In this document: in pieces, positions 21,532-25,843 of the stretch
Position numbering within the stretch: the first letter of the stretch is position 1
Layout of the letters: each line of letters opens with the position of its first letter
IMG/VR virus record: IMGVR_UViG_3300044695_001786
Location: 1 to 25,843 of that record
Direction: 5' to 3' (one strand)
From: a virus
Length of the DNA stretch: 25,843 nt
Translations under genes and position numbers: made by a program
Notes under the pieces: model-generated
Told to the model about the DNA's origin: nothing
Database searches by the model: none
What the model saw: the letters and a program-made list of their open reading frames with translations, nothing else

Positions 21532-22873
21532 AGCTACATTCACACTCAGGGCGGTTGATGCAACTCGTCAGGCTTTTGCGAGCGTGCAAAACTCGCTGCA
21601 AAAAATTCATGGAACGACGAGAAGCATTTCGATGGGGCTAAAAGGATTCTTTGGTCTCGGTGCAGTTGTTTCTATGGGCAGAAGCCTTAACACAACTCTC
21701 GAGGACATTGAGGCTAACTCCAAAAAGTTTGGTTTAAGTTCCGAGGAAGTTAATAAAGTAACACGCGCAACCGGAGCGGTTGATGACGTAATGAACTTTT
21801 TTAAGGGAACAATCGTTGGAACGATTAACAAAGTTTTAGATTTAAAGGATGCGTTAATGGGTGTTTCAAAAGCCCAAGCATTTTCTATTGCTGATAAAAT
21901 TCTACTAGATCGCGATCTTCCAAAAATTGAAGATGCGAAAAAACAAATGGATGAATTGAAAAAGAGTTTTGATGCAATCGGTCAAACTCCTGCTCAAAAG
22001 TTTCGGCAACTTTTCAAAGACTTTCAAGAGATTCAAGCTAAACCAAGTGACCCAGCAAAAAGCTCAACACTTAATGCGTTAGAAAAAGATTTAGAGGTTC
22101 AAAGGCTAATTAACGCGCAGCGAACTATTGCTACCGATCAATTCGAGCAATACACAAAAGCGGTTGCCGATCACAATAAGGTTTATGATGAATATAATTT
22201 TTCTTTGTTAACTGAAAAAGAACAGCAAACCGAAATTAATCGTCAGTTAAATCAGCTGGTAAATTTACGCAGAGCAGATGAAGATTTATTAAAAAACTTC
22301 GACCCAGCAAAAGCAACGGTCGCGCAACTTGAAGCAATGGACAGGATGCTGGTTACATTGCCTAAAATCAACGAACTGCTCGCAAAAAGAAAAGTCATTG
22401 AAACCGATCTTCAAGTTATAGCAAAAAATGCTGGAGATATAATTGCCTCTGGTTTTGAAGATGCAATTTTTAGCGGTCAAAAACTTAGCGAAGTAATCAA
22501 AGCGATTGGCATGGATTTGATGCGTATGGTTTTTCAACAAACCATCACCGCTCCTCTAGCAAAAGGAATCAGCACCGCAATTTTGGGTATGCGCGCTATG
22601 GGTGGCCCAGTCTCGGCAAACAGTCCTTATATCGTCGGCGAAAAAGGCCCAGAATTATTCGTGCCACACGCCAGCGGCTCCATCGTTTCAAACTCCAATA
22701 TGAACCAAGGCGGTGGCTCCGCTGGTTCCTCGATCAACGTGAACTATAACATCGCCGCCGGCGTCACGCGCAGCGAACTCGCGCCGATCTTGGAGCAAGA
22801 ACGTCGCCGCCTTAAAGCCGAGATTCCAGACATGGTGCGCCGTGGTGGCGCGTATCGTTCAGCCTTCGCGTAA
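21521..22873 (+). CDS. Tape measure protein (short)
   Basis: This 450-residue protein sets tail length. It opens with the typical AEATFTLRAVDATRQAFASV, then a hydrophobic stretch (MGLKGFFGLGAVVSMG), and a long helical body rich in Lys, Glu and Gln (about 130-330). The C-terminus has the tape-measure signature GGPVSANSPYIVGEKGPELF, VPHASGSIV and a basic helix. With about 0.15 nm per residue the tail would be near 65-70 nm, so a short siphovirus tail is inferred. The body (21540-22590) is clearly AT-rich, while the C-terminal about 90 codons return to the GC-rich style of the neighbours. Its start overlaps the frameshifted chaperone's end. Confidence 0.88.
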   Translation: MAAEATFTLRAVDATRQAFASVQNSLQKIHGTTRSISMGLKGFFGLGAVVSMGRSLNTTLEDIEANSKKFGLSSEEVNKVTRATGAVDDVMNFFKGTIVGTINKVLDLKDALMGVSKAQAFSIADKILLDRDLPKIEDAKKQMDELKKSFDAIGQTPAQKFRQLFKDFQEIQAKPSDPAKSSTLNALEKDLEVQRLINAQRTIATDQFEQYTKAVADHNKVYDEYNFSLLTEKEQQTEINRQLNQLVNLRRADEDLLKNFDPAKATVAQLEAMDRMLVTLPKINELLAKRKVIETDLQVIAKNAGDIIASGFEDAIFSGQKLSEVIKAIGMDLMRMVFQQTITAPLAKGISTAILGMRAMGGPVSANSPYIVGEKGPELFVPHASGSIVSNSNMNQGGGSAGSSINVNYNIAAGVTRSELAPILEQERRRLKAEIPDMVRRGGAYRSAFA

Positions 22874-22878
22874 ACATC

Positions 22879-23460
22879 ATGGCAATCTCCTATCCACTCA
22901 CGCCGCCCGCTGCGCTTGAAGCATCGCGCCTGTCCTTGACCGGACTCAGCGCAGTCTCGCGCAACGTCTCGCCGTTCACGATGCAGGTGCAGCAATACAA
23001 CTGGCAAGGCCAAGGCTGGACTGGCACCGTGGATTGCCCGCCAATGACGCGCACCGCGGCAGAGCAAGTCATCGCGTTTCTGCTCATGGCCCAGCGCGGC
23101 ACGTTCTATTTTCAAGACTTCGCAAACCCGACGCCGCGCGGCAACGTGACCGGCACGCTCACCGTGTCCTCGGCTACGGCTAACGGAACCACGCTCGGTA
23201 TCAGCGGTGCAACTGGCTCGTTCGCTGCTGGCGATTGGATTCAAATCTCGACCTCGCTTTACAAGATCGTGCAAGTAAACTCGTCGTCATCGGTGGACGT
23301 GTTTCCAGTGCTGCGCTCCTCCTACGCTGGCGGCACCGCGATCACTTACAACAACGCCAAGGGCGTGTTCCGCCTCGCCGAGCCTTCGACGCAATGGAGC
23401 ATCGACACGGCCAAGTTTTACGGCGTGTCGTTCAACGTGATGGAGGACGTTGCGCAATGA
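22879..23460 (+). CDS. Minor tail protein, distal-tail-like
   Basis: This 193-residue protein follows the tape measure gene, the place for a distal tail protein. It starts YPLTPPAALEASRLSLTGLS and contains QYNWQGQGWTGTVDCPPMTR, AEQVIAFLLMAQRGTFYF and the aromatic segment FYFQDFANPTPRG. A beta-rich insert (about 93-150, with SFAAGDWIQI) follows, and the last strand reads FYGVSFNVMEDV. The W-x(3)-PPM-x(n)-FLLMAQRG-x-F pattern is recalled from tail proteins of gene-transfer-agent-like phages. It would form a ring at the tube tip. Its stop overlaps the next start by 4 bases. Exact family uncertain. Confidence 0.68.
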   Translation: MAISYPLTPPAALEASRLSLTGLSAVSRNVSPFTMQVQQYNWQGQGWTGTVDCPPMTRTAAEQVIAFLLMAQRGTFYFQDFANPTPRGNVTGTLTVSSATANGTTLGISGATGSFAAGDWIQISTSLYKIVQVNSSSSVDVFPVLRSSYAGGTAITYNNAKGVFRLAEPSTQWSIDTAKFYGVSFNVMEDVAQ

Positions 23461-24089
23461 GCATCACCACCGCAGGCCGCTCTCTCAGCAACGACATGAC
23501 GACGCAGGTCAGCGCGTCGCAACTCTCTCCGATCATTCTCGCGTCGCTTGCTTTTCAGGCTCCGGTGAATCTTTGGAGTGGTTACGGCACGATCACCTAC
23601 GCTGGCACCGGCTATCTCGGAATTGGCACGCTCGGCACGATCTCTCCAGTCGAGGAGACGACCGACCTCGCTGCGCGCGGTATTACGATGCAACTCTCAG
23701 GAGTGCCGACCGCTTTGATCGCCGTCGCACTCAGCGAGAACTACCAAGGCAAGGCTTGCTCGATCATGTTTGGCGCACTCGATTCCAGCGGCGCGCTCGT
23801 CTCGTCGCCGATCACGGTTTTCTCTGGCCGCATGGACGTCATGTCGATCAACGACGATGGTCAAAATGCGACGATTGGCATGACTGCCGAAAACAAGCTC
23901 GTAGATTTTCGGCGTCCGCGCGAAGTGCGTTACACCGATGAGGAACAAAAGAATCTTTACTCAGGCGACAAAGGCTTGGAGTTCGTGAACTCAATCCAAG
24001 AAAAGGAAATCTATTGGGGCAACGCGAAGATGTCCGCGCCGGTAAACGACAACGGTGGCGGAAACTACGGCCCGACTGAATACGATTAA
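23457..24089 (+). CDS. Minor tail protein (DUF2163-like hub component)
   Basis: The 210-residue reading from ATG 23457 is chosen; the longer open frame from 23235 lies within the previous gene. GGAGG sits a few bases upstream (in atggaggacg), an unusual good Shine-Dalgarno sequence for this window. The protein contains WSGYGTITYAGTGYLGIGTL, ARGITMQLSGVPTALIAVAL, SENYQGKA, the segment FSGRMDVMSINDDGQ and YTDEEQKNLYSGDKGLEFV, ending with IYWG. This pattern is shared by phage tail proteins next to NlpC/P60-type and gpJ-like proteins. A role in the tail tip hub is inferred. The final NDNGGGNYGPTEY tail is flexible. Confidence 0.75.
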   Translation: MSITTAGRSLSNDMTTQVSASQLSPIILASLAFQAPVNLWSGYGTITYAGTGYLGIGTLGTISPVEETTDLAARGITMQLSGVPTALIAVALSENYQGKACSIMFGALDSSGALVSSPITVFSGRMDVMSINDDGQNATIGMTAENKLVDFRRPREVRYTDEEQKNLYSGDKGLEFVNSIQEKEIYWGNAKMSAPVNDNGGGNYGPTEYD

Positions 24090-24091
24090 CC

Positions 24092-24514
24092 ATGCCGACC
24101 CGCTGCGCCAACTGGCCCGAAGCTCTCGCCGCCTACATTGACCGCAAACGAAACGAGCCTTTCGCTTGGGGCATGAACGATTGCTGTCTGTTTGGTGCCG
24201 ACTGGATTCAGCTTTGCACCGGACTCGACCCAGCGGCGACCTTGCGCGGCACTTATGACCGTGCGCTTTCTGGCGTGCGCGTGCTGGAAAAACACGGAGG
24301 ACTGATAGGAACTATTGAGACGCACATGGAGCCTTTAGGCTTCAAGCCAATCGGCCAAGGATTCGCGTCGCGCGGTGACATTGCGGTGCGAGATTGCGGC
24401 AACGGCGACACGATGGGAATCATGCTTGGTTCAACGGCAGCGTTCGTCGGCAAGGATGGACTTTTGTTTGCTGAATTAAACGACGGCGTGGAAACGCGCT
24501 TCTGGAGAATTTAA
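24092..24514 (+). CDS. NlpC/P60-like (DUF6950-type) tail protein
   Basis: This 140-residue protein resembles the small cysteine-peptidase-like proteins coded just before gpJ-like tail tip genes. The block PFAWGMNDCCLFGADW carries the candidate nucleophile Cys31 (followed by Cys32), and RGDIAVRDCGNGDTMGIMLG occupies the place of the catalytic His segment, but no His is present there. It ends GLLFAELNDG and RFWRI. The family may cut peptidoglycan during DNA entry, or help assemble the tip. Because the His is missing, activity is doubtful and a structural role is possible. It lies 2 bases after the previous stop. Confidence 0.72.
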   Translation: MPTRCANWPEALAAYIDRKRNEPFAWGMNDCCLFGADWIQLCTGLDPAATLRGTYDRALSGVRVLEKHGGLIGTIETHMEPLGFKPIGQGFASRGDIAVRDCGNGDTMGIMLGSTAAFVGKDGLLFAELNDGVETRFWRI

Positions 24515-24516
24515 AA

Positions 24517-25843
24517 ATGCCACAAGCAATCGCAATCGCTATTTTATCAAATTTCAGTTTCGCCACCGTCGCGGGCGCAATTAAGGCGGTCAAATTTCTG
24601 GCGGCAGTCATTAAGTTCATCGCAATAACCGCGTCCTCAATGGCCGCGTCCAAGCTCCTTGCGCCAAAGGCTCCGAGTTTTTCGGATTCATCTCTTTCTC
24701 AACGCTCGCAAATGGTGCGTTCGCCAATCGCTGCGCGCACGATTGTTTATGGTCGCTGCCGCGCATCGGGAACCGTGGTTTATATGTCCACGACCGGAAG
24801 CAAAAACGAGTATTTAAACATCGTTATCGCTCTGGCTGGCCACGAAATCCAAGAAATCGAGGAGGTTTATTTTAACGACGACCTCGTTGGTCTTTCTGGA
24901 AACGCAGCAACGGGCTTTTATAGCGGAGTTGCAAACGTCTACAAGCATCTTGGAAGCACAACACAAGCGGCTGACTCTTTTCTTGTTAATGAAACCAGTA
25001 CTTTGACGGACGGCAAGTGGACAACCGCACACACGCTTTACGGCATTGCTTACCTTTACGTCCGCCTCACTTGGGACACCGAGAAATTTCCGAGCGGTAT
25101 TCCGAACATCTCGGCAGTCATCAAAGGCAAGAAGGTACTCGATACGCGCACGAGCACGACGGCTTACTCGGCAAATCCTGCATTGTGCTTGCGTGACTAT
25201 CTCACCGACTCGGCTGTCGGCATGGGCATGGACGCGACCGAGATTGACGTCACCGCGATCAATGCAGCCGCGAACATCTGCGACGAAGACGTCGAGGTAA
25301 AGCCGATCACGGTTCCGGCAACCTACGAAAACCGCTACGAGTGCAACGGCGTCATTGCTACGAGCGCGTCGCCCGACGAGAACATCGGCAAGCTCCTCTC
25401 GGCGATGGGCGGACTCATCGCGTACTCTGGCGGCAAGATAGTGGCTTACGCTGGCGGCTATCGCATCCCAACGGTGACGCTCACCGAAAAGCACTTCGTC
25501 GGCCCGCTCAACATCCAGACCCGCACGAGCGCGCGCGACCGCGTGAACTCGGTCAAAGGCGTGTACGTCAGCGAGTCGAACAACTGGCAGGTGTCAGACT
25601 TTCCGACGATCTCGTCGGCGACCTACGTTACGAACGACAACAACACGCGCTATTACCGCGACGTCGTTCTGCCATTCACGACCTCCGCATCCTGCGCTCA
25701 ACGCTTGGCCGTCATAGAGCTGCGCCGCGCGCGCGAGGAAATCACGTTCACCGCACGCTTCCGCCTAGAGGCAATGCAGGTTCGCGCGGGCGACACGGTC
25801 ATGATTACCAACGCAAAGCTCGGTTGGTCGTCGAAGGTTTTCG
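24517..25843 (+). CDS. Tail tip / host-specificity protein, gpJ-like (3' end outside window)
   Basis: The frame from ATG 24517 stays open to the right edge (442 codons). The N-terminus is strongly hydrophobic and alanine-rich (about residues 6-45, with AAVIKFIAITASSMAASKLL), as in many tip proteins of this kind. Later blocks are RSPIAARTIVYGRCRASGTV, LNIVIALAGHEIQEIEEVYF, FPSGIPNISAVIKGKKVLDT, NPALCLRDYLTD and YECNGVIATSASPDENIGKL, followed by GGLIAYSGGKI, all typical of the gpJ/phage tail 3-type central hub. VYGRCR and the DYL-TD segment are particularly recognisable. It would form the trimeric tip and mediate receptor contact. GGAG lies 13 bases upstream. The product continues beyond the window; its total length is unknown. 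Confidence 0.88.
   Translation, partial: MPQAIAIAILSNFSFATVAGAIKAVKFLAAVIKFIAITASSMAASKLLAPKAPSFSDSSLSQRSQMVRSPIAARTIVYGRCRASGTVVYMSTTGSKNEYLNIVIALAGHEIQEIEEVYFNDDLVGLSGNAATGFYSGVANVYKHLGSTTQAADSFLVNETSTLTDGKWTTAHTLYGIAYLYVRLTWDTEKFPSGIPNISAVIKGKKVLDTRTSTTAYSANPALCLRDYLTDSAVGMGMDATEIDVTAINAAANICDEDVEVKPITVPATYENRYECNGVIATSASPDENIGKLLSAMGGLIAYSGGKIVAYAGGYRIPTVTLTEKHFVGPLNIQTRTSARDRVNSVKGVYVSESNNWQVSDFPTISSATYVTNDNNTRYYRDVVLPFTTSASCAQRLAVIELRRAREEITFTARFRLEAMQVRAGDTVMITNAKLGWSSKVF

Noticed and set aside
23235-23456. Upstream extension of the minor tail protein to a start at 23235
   Set aside because: This part lies within the previous gene in another phase, reads as Arg/His-rich filler, and the ATG at 23457 has a good Shine-Dalgarno sequence and the usual 4-base overlap.

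Overview
The window is a structural and packaging segment of a tailed double-stranded DNA phage genome, or of a prophage. All real genes lie on the + strand, nearly touching, and many overlap by 4 bases (ATGA) or sit within about 25 bases of each other. The gene order follows the phage lambda head-tail plan: small terminase, large terminase, gpW-like joiner, gpB-like portal, then head protease, decoration protein, major capsid protein, FII-like connector, Z-like completion protein, U-like terminator, tail tube, G/GT-like chaperone pair, tape measure and tail tip. This points to a siphovirus with a long non-contractile tail. No integrase, repressor, replication gene, tRNA or CRISPR array is visible, so lifestyle cannot be judged. 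The host cannot be named: the DNA is moderately GC-rich by eye, and most start codons have A/C-rich leaders without a Shine-Dalgarno sequence, which would suit a host that depends little on that signal.

Layout. (1) 56-1688: a ParB-domain protein and a glycosyltransferase resembling the TET-associated phage family, which suggests DNA base modification. (2) 1698-7313: packaging genes, with a PD-(D/E)XK-like gene and a small conserved gene between the terminase subunits, then joiner and portal; the portal carries an extra C-terminal domain. (3) 7315-14626: a block absent from this place in lambda. It holds a 1749-residue fibre with an S74 autocleaving chaperone, a small conserved protein, a beta-helix-like protein, two different holins, and a two-pass membrane protein that looks like a stand-alone chemoreceptor sensor domain. 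No endolysin is recognisable here. (4) 14654-16949: protease with scaffold-like tail, decoration protein and major capsid protein, closed by a strong intrinsic terminator. (5) 17051-19077: two further glycosyltransferases. (6) 19080-25843: connector and tail genes, with a very clear programmed -1 frameshift (AAAAAAC plus nested hairpin) in the tail assembly chaperone; the last gene, a gpJ-like tail tip protein, runs off the right edge.

How the genes work together: the terminase packages DNA through the portal into a prohead built by the protease/scaffold, capsid and decoration proteins; the connectors join this to a tail whose length is set by the 450-residue tape measure and assembled with the frameshifted chaperone; fibre and tip proteins contact the host; the holins permeabilise the inner membrane. 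The three glycosyltransferases probably decorate DNA (first) and the virion or a host glycan (second and third), but their substrates cannot be read from sequence. The most interesting points are the ParB/glycosyltransferase pair, the displaced fibre-lysis block with its sensor-like protein, the G-free leaders of the structural genes, and the textbook frameshift site.
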